The notes beneath the pieces were generated by a model. It did not search any database, was not told the origin of the DNA, and was given only the letters and a program-made list of their open reading frames with translations. A stretch of DNA of 64,000 nucleotides from Saccharina japonica (lineage: Eukaryota; Sar; Phaeophyceae; Laminariales; Laminariaceae), in the NCBI GenBank assembly GCA_008828725.1, contig MEHQ01000235.1, forward strand, positions 124,001 through 188,000, read 5' to 3'. This document shows, in pieces, positions 31,694 to 41,355 of the stretch (the first letter of the stretch is position 1; each line of letters starts with the position of its first letter). A program made the translations under genes and the position numbers.

Positions 31694-33835
31694 CAGGAAA
31701 TTCTTCGACTTCGGGATAAAGAATAAGTGCGGGATCACTTTTTTTCGAAATCAAGAAACAATTTGGTTCTGAGTTTTGACTTTGAAATTTAAACTGCTCG
31801 ATAAATAGGTCCAACTAGATGACACCCACCCAACATGCAGTCACGAGACTAGCGAACGAAAGCGCGTTGAGCCTCTCCGTAGGGTCAAGTGGGTTGTACC
31901 GACGCTCGGCGCAGGCGTGTGTCGCATCTGTGGTGTCTTACAATGGTTTTATGGGTCGGTATGTGAGATAATTGCATTCATTTTATCGAGAACCACGCTA
32001 CGAGTACGTACGAGTACGAACCATGTGTTTTTTCATGTTCTCTTTGTTTGTTCGTCATGAGGCATCACAGGTATCCTCGCTGCGTCACGAGTGTGGGCGT
32101 ATATGACATCCTCCTGCCTCCAAGTCTTCGCCCCTCGCTGTCAAAATGGCTACCGCTGCTGCTGTATAGAAGAGGCTCTACGTCTAGGCTCCTGCTAGTG
32201 TCTTGCTGTGCTGCGTGTGCTGCTGCTGTGCTGTGTTGTTGTTGTTGTTGTTGTTTAAAGAATACAATAAAATCTCAAAAAGATACCAGGCACGGAGGCC
32301 GGGCGCTGAAGGAAGTTCACGTGCTCTACGGCGCATGAACTCGCGTGGTCTCTCGTGACGTCCCCTTTATTACTCCCACCACAACCACACGGGATAGCTG
32401 GTGTATCTATGCTGGGTTGAAAATTGAAGCTAGGTTAGCATGGGGGTAAAACCAAACAAGAAGGCACAGCGCTGCGTGCTCAAACTCAAAATGATCCCGG
32501 GTTCACGAAAAACAATTGGAAAAATTGTTAACAGGAACGGAACAGTTTATCTACGTTTTTAAAAATCTAAATTTTACTCCAAAATTCGAATTCTCAATGC
32601 TCTGGGCGTGTAACATATCTGCATCGAGCGTGCTCTCTTCTAGTTCAAATTTATTCTACGGCTCCTCTTCTCTTCGGTGGTGTAAAAAAACAACTCCTGC
32701 GCAGCCACCAAGGCACCAACCCAATTCCAACCCACAGCGCTGTGCTTCGGAATTAACTTAGCTCACGAAGCTTCTTGATAGCAAGTAGAAGCCTAGACTA
32801 TGAGGCACTTATCACTTTTTTCGGGGAAATAAAAGGAGCTACCAGGCACACGTATGGCATATAAACGTACGTACGCAGCTCCACCTGCACCCCTGTCTAC
32901 TCCTGTTCCTGATAAGACGTTGGGCGTGGAAAACTCAGCTCGGACGAGCAGGAAACAGCAACCGCACATGATTGTTGTACGAGTACGTACTTGACTACAG
33001 CAGCAGTAGTGCCACTACTCTACTCTGCTGTTGTTTCGACTACCACACGTAGTTGCAGCCCACGGCATATCCTCGCAACCATGCCCTACTCGTACTCGTG
33101 TGGGAGGAGCAGTCCTTGGCTGGCTGTATCGTTATTTCGGCATACTACTGCTGTAGGTACCAGGTATCTCACAGCAGACAGACAACAGAGAGTTATAAAC
33201 AGGATGATACTCGTACTGACGTTCTGTGGATATCAGCGAAAAGATGGACGAGGAGAGTCGGGAGAGTAGATAAGATGTCATAAATAAGGTGGTTATGTTA
33301 TGTGCTCAGAAGGGTCGTAATGATGCAGGGCAAGCCAGCAGATTAATCCGCCTAGCTTGGGCGACGCGTGTATCGACATATCGATAGACCTACTGTAGAG
33401 GCCCACATACTACGTCCTCGCCGGGCGAGGTATCTCACAGGATCAGCAAACAGAGGAAGAAACTCGGCGCGTATGAACCTTTCGGTACTATGATACGGGG
33501 TTGCAGTACACGTTTTCGTATTCTGGGAGCAAACAGTAAAAAACCGAGGAAGCGTCGGCCTCCGAACTGCGCATAGAAATACCACAAGGCGCTAGAAACA
33601 GAGATGCCGAGTGTTTCCGCCTAGCGTCAACCACGCGCGCATCCAGCTAGAGGCTCACACGCGGATTCGTTCGTAGTCTCGTGACTGCTTGTAGGGTGGG
33701 TGTCTTCGATTTCGACCTCTTTATCGAGGCGTTTATATTTCAAAATCAAATCTCAGAATCAAATTATTTCTTGGTTTCGACAGAAAGTCATCCCGCACTT
33801 ATTCTTCATCCCGAAGTCGAAGAATTTTCTGTTTA
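31694..33835. repeat. Large inverted repeat with ~190-bp arms
   Basis: 31694-31885 (TTCTTCGACTTCGGGATAAA ... GCAGTCACGAGACTAGCGAACG) is found again in reverse complement at about 33640-33835. The arms are perhaps 80% alike and each adjoins the ~150-bp G/C-run repeat. The 1.7 kb between them shows no gene; it has a GTT run near 32236-32256 and many GTAC words. It could be a degraded DNA element or a composite duplication. Confidence 0.6.
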
Positions 33836-34080
33836 ATGCATCCAAGCTCTGTTCGGCTGCCGTGCCAACCTAGCACTACACTGCTATTTGCGTCCGAGGT
33901 CTGGTACTGGATTTCGAACGCACACTGTCGTCTGCCCGGGGGGGGGGTTCAGGGGGGGGCGCGTCGCCCCCCCCCGACACTGCTATTGCATCCAAGCTCT
34001 GTTCGGCTGCCGTGCCAACCTAGCACTACACCGCTATTTTCGTCCAAGGTCTGGTACTGGATTTCGAACTATACTCGTCG
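33836..34080. repeat. ~150-bp G/C-run repeat, second block
   Basis: Two direct units starting GCATCCAAGCTCTGTTCGGC at 33838 and 33988, matching the block at 31453-31690; the second unit ends at ATTTCGAAC. Confidence 0.75.
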
Positions 34081-34129
34081 TCTTCCTATCTCTGCTGCTG
34101 CTGCTGCACACTCTCTAACGCATCATTCA

Positions 34130-34690
34130 TTAGGCTGTTGTTGCAAGCTGTACTCGCCGTTTTCCTGTCTCTGCTGCAGCTGCAGCAGCACTTAGACGTA
34201 GTACTTACTGCTGCTGTGGGTGTGTGCTATGAACCATCGTATGTTTCCTCGTTGCTGGTCTCTGGGCGACGCTTTACGGAAACTTATTTGTCTTCGTTGT
34301 GCCCTGAGCCACGTAAAAAAAAACTCTTCTGAAAAACGCCGCTAACTAGAATATAAACCCCATTCACCTGCTGTTGCAGGCGAGCTGTACTCATCGTCTT
34401 CCTGTCTCTGCTGCTGCTGCTGCTGCAGCAGCAGCACTGTCCAACACACCATTCATTCGGCTGCAGTTGCGAGCTGTAATCGTCGTCTTCCTGTCTCTGC
34501 TGCTGCTGCTGCGGTACTCATTGCTGCTGTGGGTGTGTGTTATGAATCTTCGTATGTTTCCTCGTTGTTGGTATCTGGGCCACGCTATACGGTGACATAT
34601 TTGTCTTCGTTGTGCCCTGGGCCACTTAAAACAAATCCCGTCTGAAAAACGCCACCTACTGAAAGATAAACCCCAAATTTTAAACAGCAA
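34130..34690. repeat. ~325-bp tandem duplication with CTG runs
   Basis: Shared in order: GAGCTGTA.TCGTCGTCTTCCTGTCTCTGCTG (shown with a gap), a CTG stretch, TGTGGGTGTGTG, TATGAATCTTCGTATGTTTC, a TTGTCTTCGTTGTGCCCTGG phrase and CTGAAAAACGCC, at about 34145-34345 and again at 34470-34665. No gene; it lies just upstream of the OTU-like gene. Confidence 0.65.
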
Positions 34691-34996
34691 AGTTGTTCTG
34701 CAACATACATCCTCTCGCCCTCGGCACATACATCCACTCGCACCGCGCACACCGCACGCCCACTACCTCTGTCCCAAGTTGGGCACCCCTCCGTTTGGTG
34801 GGTGTTCTGTTGCGTGTAACTACTCCCTTCTTCGTGACCTTCGACTTGATCCTGTCTGTGGTATCCCGTGTGTGTATCCGGCGGCGGCGAGCGGCGGCGA
34901 GTGTATGATTCTACAGCAGCTGCCTTCTTCTTCTACTGCAGCTGCCGCCTCGCTGCTGTGGCTGCCCCTCTCTTGCGACTGCTGTGGGCGACTGCT

Positions 34997-36320
34997 ATGA
35001 CCCTTCGTGTGGTTGCTCGTACTAGACTTCTGTTGGTCTTCGGCTGCGTGTTCTTCGCAGTATTCAAACCTTCTGGCGTACCACCTCCTGGTGCTGAGTC
35101 GGGATATCTGCCCTGCATGCAGCAGAGCGTACCCCCAGAGAGGTACCTCGATGACTGGGGAGACCACCTCTTCCATCACACTTTCACACGGCTCACCCAG
35201 CGTCTTCGTTTGGGGGCCTTGCTGCATCCTGCAATCTTGCGAGGACAACTGCACGCAATTCAGAAATCTTACTGCCCAAGCGGCCTCGTCCAACAGCTTC
35301 GGAACATCTCAACTGTTTCATGCAAAGGGGACGGCAACTGCGGCTGGCACTCTCTGCTGAACGGGAACTGCCGCTTCTCGGGACAGGTGGGTGCACCACT
35401 AACACTGTTCATACACTGCGCACATATCTACTCTAACACTAGGTCCTGGTGCACCACTAACACTGTCCATACACTGCGCAGATATCTACTCTAACGCTAG
35501 GTCCTGCCTCCGTCCACGTGTCGTGGAGGGCAGTCATGCACATACAGCAGTAGTGATGTGTGTGTCCGTGTACGTTTTGTGTGTACATGTGTATTCGAGC
35601 GTGTCGTGGTCGTGTGTCCTCTCCTTTGCAGACGTATATCGAGGCAGTCATGCACATACAGCAGTAGTACGTAGTGATGTTTGTAATATTTGTGTGTACA
35701 TTTGTGTGTTTGAGCGTGTCATGGTCGTGTGTCCTCTCCTTGGCAAACGTATACCAAATTCACCTTCCTCCAGCGTTCATATGTCAGGGTTACGTGCGTC
35801 GCGTGTGTTTGCGTGGCGATCTGTGCGTACTATGAAGTGTGTCCGTGCGTTACAGCAGCAGTTGCCCCCTTCGGCGTTGTACACGGTGACCCATACACAC
35901 ATCCGTACACACTTCCTCATCATTCCGTCCGCCCCTCCTCGCCAAATGATTCTCTTCGCGTTGCAGAGGACTAGTTACGAGCATCCGATTGGCGACATTC
36001 GCCGCCTCAAAGCGAAAGTCGCCGACAACATCGTCCACCACGTCACGGCCGGCCGCGCCTTGTCCGTCGCCGACTTGCAACGGCAATGTGCAGCCCCCGG
36101 AGTAAACCCGCCTCTTTGTCTCTTCATAGAGCAGCGGGCGCGCACGATGGGTTTCGAGCTTTCTGACAGCATAGGCAGACTCAAGCGGTTCTCGGACTTC
36201 GAGGTTCTTCTTCAAAATAACTTCTTGGCAGATCGGCGGTACCCATCGCTGGGCGTGCTAAGCGTGGGAATTATAATTGACCTGCTTGGTCTTCCGGCCG
36301 AAACTTTTCACCTTTCCTAA
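34997..36320 (+). CDS. OTU-like cysteine protease family protein, two exons seen
   Basis: Exon 1 ends at 35386 and exon 2 is 35967-36320, with donor GTGGGT and acceptor TTCGCGTTGCAG. Both are phase 0 and join in frame. Exon 1 ends with CKGDGNCGWHSLL, the D-G-N-C box that carries the catalytic Cys of OTU deubiquitinases. Exon 2 starts with IGDIRRLKAKVADNIVHHV, matching the helix after the Cys loop, and ends with LLGLPAETFHLS and a stop. The chosen ATG (34997) is the last in-frame Met before the conserved part; RTRLLLVFGCVFFAVF after it is hydrophobic and could be a signal anchor, or the region may be intronic with more exons upstream. A clear catalytic His motif is not seen, so the fold may be incomplete or divergent. 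The family removes ubiquitin from proteins; activity here is inferred. Confidence 0.6.
35387..35966 (+). repeat. Intron carrying two minisatellites
   Basis: A 58-bp unit (GTGCACCACTAACACTGT...) is doubled at about 35390-35507. A ~114-bp unit starting GAGGCAGTCATGCACATACA is doubled at about 35528-35755. Both lie inside the intron of the OTU-like gene, so length variation would not affect the protein. Confidence 0.7.
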
Positions 36321-36541
36321 TAACATGTCGCTCGAATCAGAACAGCACCTGGCGTGTGGCAGTACGACAGAGGTGCTTTCTCCCCCGCGGATCCGATTAG
36401 ACAACACCACGACCCACGACACACAAGTGTATTGGCATGACGCCAACCTGGCAAAGCACAGGACACCAGGAACGTACTGCTGTAGTGAGACAGTATTCCA
36501 GAAATACTGGAATTTGTGAATTTGTCCTGTGACCCAAGTGT

Positions 36542-36895
36542 GACTTCGCTCCCACCAACACACGACTCCCGCAAACCAATTTCTCGCCAAAGCGAGCCAC
36601 CAAAACACTGTAACTTCGCTCCCACCAACACACGACTCCCGCAAACCAATTTCTCGCCAAAGCGAGCCACCAAAACACTGTGATTCGCTCCAACCAACAC
36701 ACGACTCCCGCGAACCAATTTCTCGCCAAAGCGAGCCACCAAAACACTGTGATTTCGCTCCCACCAACACACGACTCCCGCAAACCAATTTCTCGCCAAA
36801 GCGAGCCACCAAGACGCTGTGACTTCGCTCCAACCAACACACGACTCCCGCGAACCAATTTCTCGCAAAGAGGAGCCACCAAAACACTGTGACAT
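36542..36895. repeat. 70-bp minisatellite, five units
   Basis: Units start ACTTCGCTCC at 36542, 36612, 36682, 36752 and 36822 and contain CACACGACTCCCGCAAACCA and TTCTCGCCAAAGCGAGCCAC. Because 70 is not a multiple of three, all three minus-strand frames stay open through it. Confidence 0.9.
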
Positions 36896-37574
36896 GACAC
36901 TAACTGTTCACCCTTCTCGGCCTATGTATTTTTATATGTGCTACAGTTTAAGTGTGGATCATATCCAGCACTTATACTAATAATAATTCCAGATTCATAA
37001 GCAAAACAAACGAAAAGAAACACCCGTACGAATCGTACATCGTACGTGAATAGAAACTCATCTTGAAATTCGTATCCCCATAATAAAATAAATAAATCTT
37101 TATTTCATATTTTGATATTTTTTTGTTTAATATTTCAGATTTTTCGTATTTATTTCGTAATTTCGTAATTTCATAATGTCGTATACTTTAATTTAATTTT
37201 AATGTACATGTCGTCCTCTTTTTCATGTTGCCTCGCCCGTGCAGCAGTTAGCTGTCCCTCTTGGGCATGCGTGTTTTTAATAATGATCGCAGTGAGTGAA
37301 ATATTTAGGATATTGCGCTTTTGGATATGGTCTACTCCATCTATCTTCAGCATATAAAGGGTCCGCGTTGGTGCTACTTGGCACTGAATAGAACCAAACT
37401 GTGAGGTTGATGCATGCTGATGCATCTTGAAATTATGCAGGGCAACTGACTGCTGTCCGGCTCGTCAACTGCCTACGCATGTTGGTTTTTGGTGTGGTAT
37501 TTATAGAGCATTCGTTGGTGTCCCACTTATCCCTTACACCGCTGAAAAAGTGTACCCCACACTAATTCCGTGTA
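36896..37574. other. AT-rich spacer, no gene
   Basis: Locally much richer in A+T than its surroundings (about 36950-37210), with runs of T and TAATTTC words. I see no coding signal. Confidence 0.4.
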
Positions 37575-37935
37575 GTTTTTTTTGCTTTCCATCCCATTTA
37601 TTATCTTCGCACTTCCGTCTGTCTCCCTCCCTAGTCGTAACTCAGATCCGGGGTCACGAAGTAGGCTCCTCTCCCTCCCCCCCCACTATGGTTCTTGACT
37701 TTGTGTTTATCGCGCAGAGGGTTCGGCCTTCCCAACGCTCGTCGATTTCCATCGAATTTTGCTAACTCACGCTCTCACGCTTTCCGCTAGCAGTCGAGGT
37801 TTTGTTTTCTTTCTATATTTCTTTTTTGCTAGAAAAAGTCCCTACGAGCATGCACTCGGTGGGGCTCGCACTCGCGATCTCGACTTCCACAGGCTTCGTG
37901 GTTACCTGCTAGCCTACCGGGGCGAACATTATGTT
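37575..37935 (-). mobile_element. tRNA-derived SINE, minus-strand copy
   Basis: Reverse complement of the SINE at 55739-56058. Its head, at the right end here, reads CGCCCCGGTAGGCTAGCAGG and then a B-box-like GAGTGCGAGCCCC. The tail at the left end is A-rich on the minus strand (GGGATGGAAAG and A run). Clearly diverged from the other copy. Confidence 0.65.
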
Positions 37936-37947
37936 CCAAATAAATAT

Positions 37948-38346
37948 CAGCCGATTTTCCTAATTGAGAATTGCCTTTCCGATGAGAGTGAAAATCGAAA
38001 ATGTTTTTTTTTTCAATTGTAAGAGATGTACTTCCCTCACAGTCATGTTTTTCACTGTGAACTATTGCCAGTTGCGACACCCGTCGATGACAAAAAAAAA
38101 CGAAGTCGGCATCGGCAGTCTCGAGATATCGAAGATCCCAGAAAATTCCCTTAAGTCCTCGATTTTACGAGCCTGTCAAGGTTGATTTCAATTTGTTTTT
38201 CGTGGATCGATACCTACCATCGAGGAACATTTTTTCTTGGTCAAATTTTGATCGTGAGCGAAATACAACTCTTAAACAATAACAAAGTACTAAAATCGAT
38301 TTCCATTCTCATCGGAAAGGCAATTCTCAATTAGGAAAATCAGCTG
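37948..38346. mobile_element. TIR element, ~399 bp with ~53-bp inverted ends
   Basis: Starts CAGCCGATTTTCCTAATTGA and ends with its near reverse complement TCAATTAGGAAAATCAGCTG. The arms stay paired through GAATTGCCTTTCCGATGAGA. It lies against the head of the SINE at 37575-37935. No coding capacity; superfamily not assigned. Confidence 0.7.
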
Positions 38347-38516
38347 TTAAAGAGTGGCAGTTCTTAAGGAGTTGCCCTCGGTTGCGTTGGTGTCCCACCT
38401 ACTCCTGTAGAAGCGTGCTGCGGTGGGAGTAGCAGCTTTAGCTTCTGAGGTTTACTCTATCACACCTCACTTAACAGCCGACTTTGTTGTTTGACGCGTG
38501 CTACGATATAGAGGTA

Positions 38517-38805
38517 CAGTGGGTACCCCTATTTAAGAGCGCCCCGTGACAAGCCTAAACGAACACTCCTAACTACACATTGCTCTTATCTGCAGTGGGC
38601 AATATCTAGCTATTATTACGGGAGACCATAGTAAATAGGACCACATATTGTTAGTAATAATAGGTGAATACGTGGGTTTTTGAGTTTATGGTAGGTCCTA
38701 TTTACTATGGTCTCCCGTAATAGTATAGACGGAGCATGCCGGTTTGACCGCTCTCAAATCCTGAATGCTCTTATCCTGGGCGCTCATAAATCGGGGTACC
38801 CACTG
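38517..38805. mobile_element. MITE, Tc1/mariner-like
   Basis: A 289-bp element starts CAGTGGGTACCCCTATTTAA and ends ATAAATCGGGGTACCCACTG, flanked by TA on both sides (38515-38516, 38806-38807). CAGT ends with a TA duplication fit the IS630-Tc1-mariner group. Inside it is a second perfect 28-bp inverted pair (ATTACGGGAGACCATAGTAA... and its complement) at about 38616-38724. Confidence 0.8.
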
Positions 38806-38829
38806 TAGTACGTTTTGGCCGAAACGTTT

Positions 38830-38945
38830 CTGAATGACTACTTCTAACTATTACTGGCTAATAGTGATTCTTACTGAATATTACTGACTAGTAATGGCTA
38901 TTACTGGCTAATACTGACTATTGCTGGCTATTAGTATACTCTTCA
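38830..38945. repeat. Short ~10-bp tandem repeat
   Basis: CTATTACTGG and CTAATACTGA words alternate over about 115 bp just right of the mariner-like MITE. Confidence 0.6.
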
Positions 38946-38969
38946 ACTAAGGAACTGCCCGGTATATAT

Positions 38970-39494
38970 CCCATTTGTGTCACGCAACATTGTTCGTGTT
39001 CATCTAGGCCAGGGGATTATTCACCGGGCTAAACCTAAAACAAATTTGGGGTCGGTTTTCGCTGATTATGGAGTTCCTCACGCGAGGGGGCGTATAAAAA
39101 ATGATGTGCTACGATACGACCCCGATCGTAGCACGTGTCTTGAGAAAAATTGTAAGCCGTATAGGCCCTCGATACACGTTTCCATGGGCTAAAAACGAAC
39201 AATATTTTGTAAAATACGCACCGGAATCAAATTTATCGGGTAGTTTGTTTAGAGTTATGGTTAATGCAATGGTTGAGGAGCTCCGTCGGAGAGAAATTGT
39301 CAATGGTTGGGCTGTTAAAGTGCACACCCCTAGATACCGTATGAAGCGCGGCTCCCTATGTGTTTATTCTCGCATTCGTCAGTACCCCCCCATATCCATG
39401 TATGTTTGTCGATGTGCCACCTACCCACGCATTCGATGGGCGGTCCAGTTGAGCAAAACACGGGCTGTGGCTCTGGCTTCGGCCCAAGCGACAA
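38970..39494 (+). other. Unrecognised stretch with partial open frames
   Basis: The plus strand keeps a fairly protein-like frame around 39101-39360 (for example NLSGSLFRVMVNAMVEELRR) but it does not match a family I know. It leads directly into a copy of the kinase N-terminal exon. It may be part of a degraded gene. Confidence 0.3.
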
Positions 39495-39605
39495 TCCAGA
39501 GGGTTGTATGCCGTTTCAGCTCGGCGAGGAAGAGACAGAGAGGGCCTCGTCGTGTGTGTCGCTTCCGATCGCGAGCAGCCCAGCTGGATGGTCTATTATG
39601 AGTAA
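39495..39605 (+). pseudogene. Copied fragment of the kinase N-terminal exon
   Basis: Encodes MPFQLGEEETERASSCVSLP and SPAGWSI, which parallels MPFQLGDGQEEETSSFVPSP ... RWSIEYLG in the kinase exon at 56212-56557. The DNA is also alike (ATGCCGTTTCAGCTCGG in both). The glycine-loop part and downstream exons are absent here, so it is a fragment or a related gene that has lost its kinase domain. Confidence 0.6.
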
Positions 39606-39865
39606 TGAGGTGTCTTGCCCATATAGTAGCTCGGGGAGGCGAGTGAGAGGGGTGCGACGACATCGTCAGAAAATTAAACTTTGGCGAGACAGGACGAGGC
39701 GGTCAGGTGCGTTTTGCGTGTGTTAGTTGTTTTCCACGCATCGGTTCTGCATGGTGCTGCAATACACAGCTTGGAAATATTCTTAGTATATACCGGTACA
39801 CTATGTTGGTCGTAAGCGGCATGCGGCGTACTAGAATAGACAGACAATTGCGCTCCAATGCTCTT

Positions 39866-40345
39866 TGGCGAAGGGCTTCTATCAATAGGGTACTTTTTCG
39901 TTACCGCTCTTCTGTCGTGTTAGCGCCGCTCTCCCCAAACCACGCCTGCGCACGCTTTTCTTGTTTTTGTCGATCGAGAACAGCCATTACGGCAGTTGTT
40001 ACATACAACAAGACTAAGTGCTCAAGAACCCCGTAATGTGCATTATCTGAACCATGCTACCCCTGCCCTCTCCTATTGTTTTTTGTCGATCAAGAGCGGA
40101 CAAGGTTGTAGTTACCACGCCCAAGACTAGCGACGTGAAGATGGCCGTCAAGTCCATTTCTATTCCGAATTCGACTTGACGGCCATCCTGGCCCCGCTGT
40201 TCTTGTCTGCCACAACCGCCATCTTGGCTGTTTTCGATTGACACAAGCAAGACATATGAGAGTGCAGAGGGGCATAGTTCAGCGAAAGCGGTGCTTGAAC
40301 AAGCGTATTTCTGCAACTTACCCGCAGTTGCCGCAGAGGAGCGGC
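39866..40345. repeat. Inverted-repeat element family R1, copy 2
   Basis: Same phrases as copy 1 at 29970-30470: GGGCTTCTATCAATAGGGTA on the left, the complement of CTATGCCCCTCTGCACTCTC on the right. A central stem pairs GATGGCCGTCAAGT with ACTTGACGGCCATC at about 40140-40187. Confidence 0.6.
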
Positions 40346-41077
40346 AGCGAAACTCTACCATAATATTGTGTGTTACGTTTATACCTATCATAGGTCATGG
40401 GCTTGTTCGTCGGGTTTGCCTTCTATTTTTCTCAAACGCGTTGTTGGGGTTTGGTAGAGAGATACTCAAGCGAGAAAGGAGTCTCATAATAAACATTAGT
40501 TGCACCCCTACCGTAGCATTCGTGCGTCACTGACCTTACCTCGGCTCAGCGGGTGATGTGGTGCTCCCTTAATCCTTTGAGGACTTCCGAGGGAAACAGT
40601 GGTGGCAAAAAAAGGTGACGATAGTTTACGGCAGCATCGGCCACTGCTTGGTTGGGAGATGATAGGTTTGGTGTCCGTCTCGCACTGCTGCTGCACGCTC
40701 ACTCCATGAGTCGTAAACGGTTTCACAACCAGACCTATTGGTATGTTGGTTGTCATCTCTGGGCCCCATAGGGGACTATAATGACCCGTTTCGGCCAGGC
40801 TGAAGCCGATTTTCTGAAGCGTACGACGTCCACATATTAATAGTAGGTATGCCGTTTGTTGGATTTTTGACAATATCCCTTTTTTTACATCATCCTTTTT
40901 TTCAGGGACCCGTTCGGGCTGACTGGAGCTGATTTCTGAAACGTACGACGTCCGCCTATTCTAAATCCCTTTAGGGTTTGGTTTCTATTTCAGCTCAAAA
41001 ATACCTCTATCTTTTCTTGACCGTGTTTTTTTACCGTGTTTGTTTTTCCGCTTTCGCCGCCAGTAGCTGTAATTTTG
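40346..41077. other. No gene; one ~120-bp duplication
   Basis: A phrase ending TGAAGCGTACGACGTCC (40805-40835) recurs as TGAAACGTACGACGTCC (40930-40952) with its upstream CCCGTTTCGG..AGGCTGAAGC sequence. Confidence 0.45.
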
Positions 41078-41355
41078 CCCGCGCAGGCGAACTTCTCAGA
41101 TGTGCCCGCATAAAACAATGCTGTTTCTAATGATGTAGGGTTTTGTCACGAAGCTGTAAGGTATTCGTTCCGGACGGTGAGCTTATTCTTGGCTTCGACT
41201 AACGGCGGCCACCACCCCGACCCGGTCCTCTAACCCTAACCCTAACCCTAACCCTAACGACAGGCATGCCTGGTTGGTGTGCCACCTGGTCGTTGTGCTT
41301 GGAAAGGCTCTATTTCCAATGTGGGCACACATAAGAAAGTTCGCCTGCGCGGGCA
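41078..41355. repeat. Inverted repeat enclosing telomere-like DNA
   Basis: GCCCGCGCAGGCGAACTT (from about 41078) pairs with AAGTTCGCCTGCGCGGGC (to about 41355), and the complementarity extends through the ATGTGCCCGC stretch. The loop of about 200 bp holds the CCCTAA run at 41231-41258. Confidence 0.65.
41231..41258. repeat. Interstitial telomere-like run (CCCTAA)n
   Basis: About four and a half perfect CCCTAA units. The run is far from any end of the window and too short to be a working telomere. Confidence 0.9.

Noticed and set aside
36258-36900. Three overlapping minus-strand frames of 167-209 codons
   Set aside because: All cross the 70-bp minisatellite and encode shifted versions of the same repeat; there is no protein signal outside it.
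41231-41258. Chromosome end
   Set aside because: Only about 4.5 telomere-like units, with ordinary sequence on both sides.
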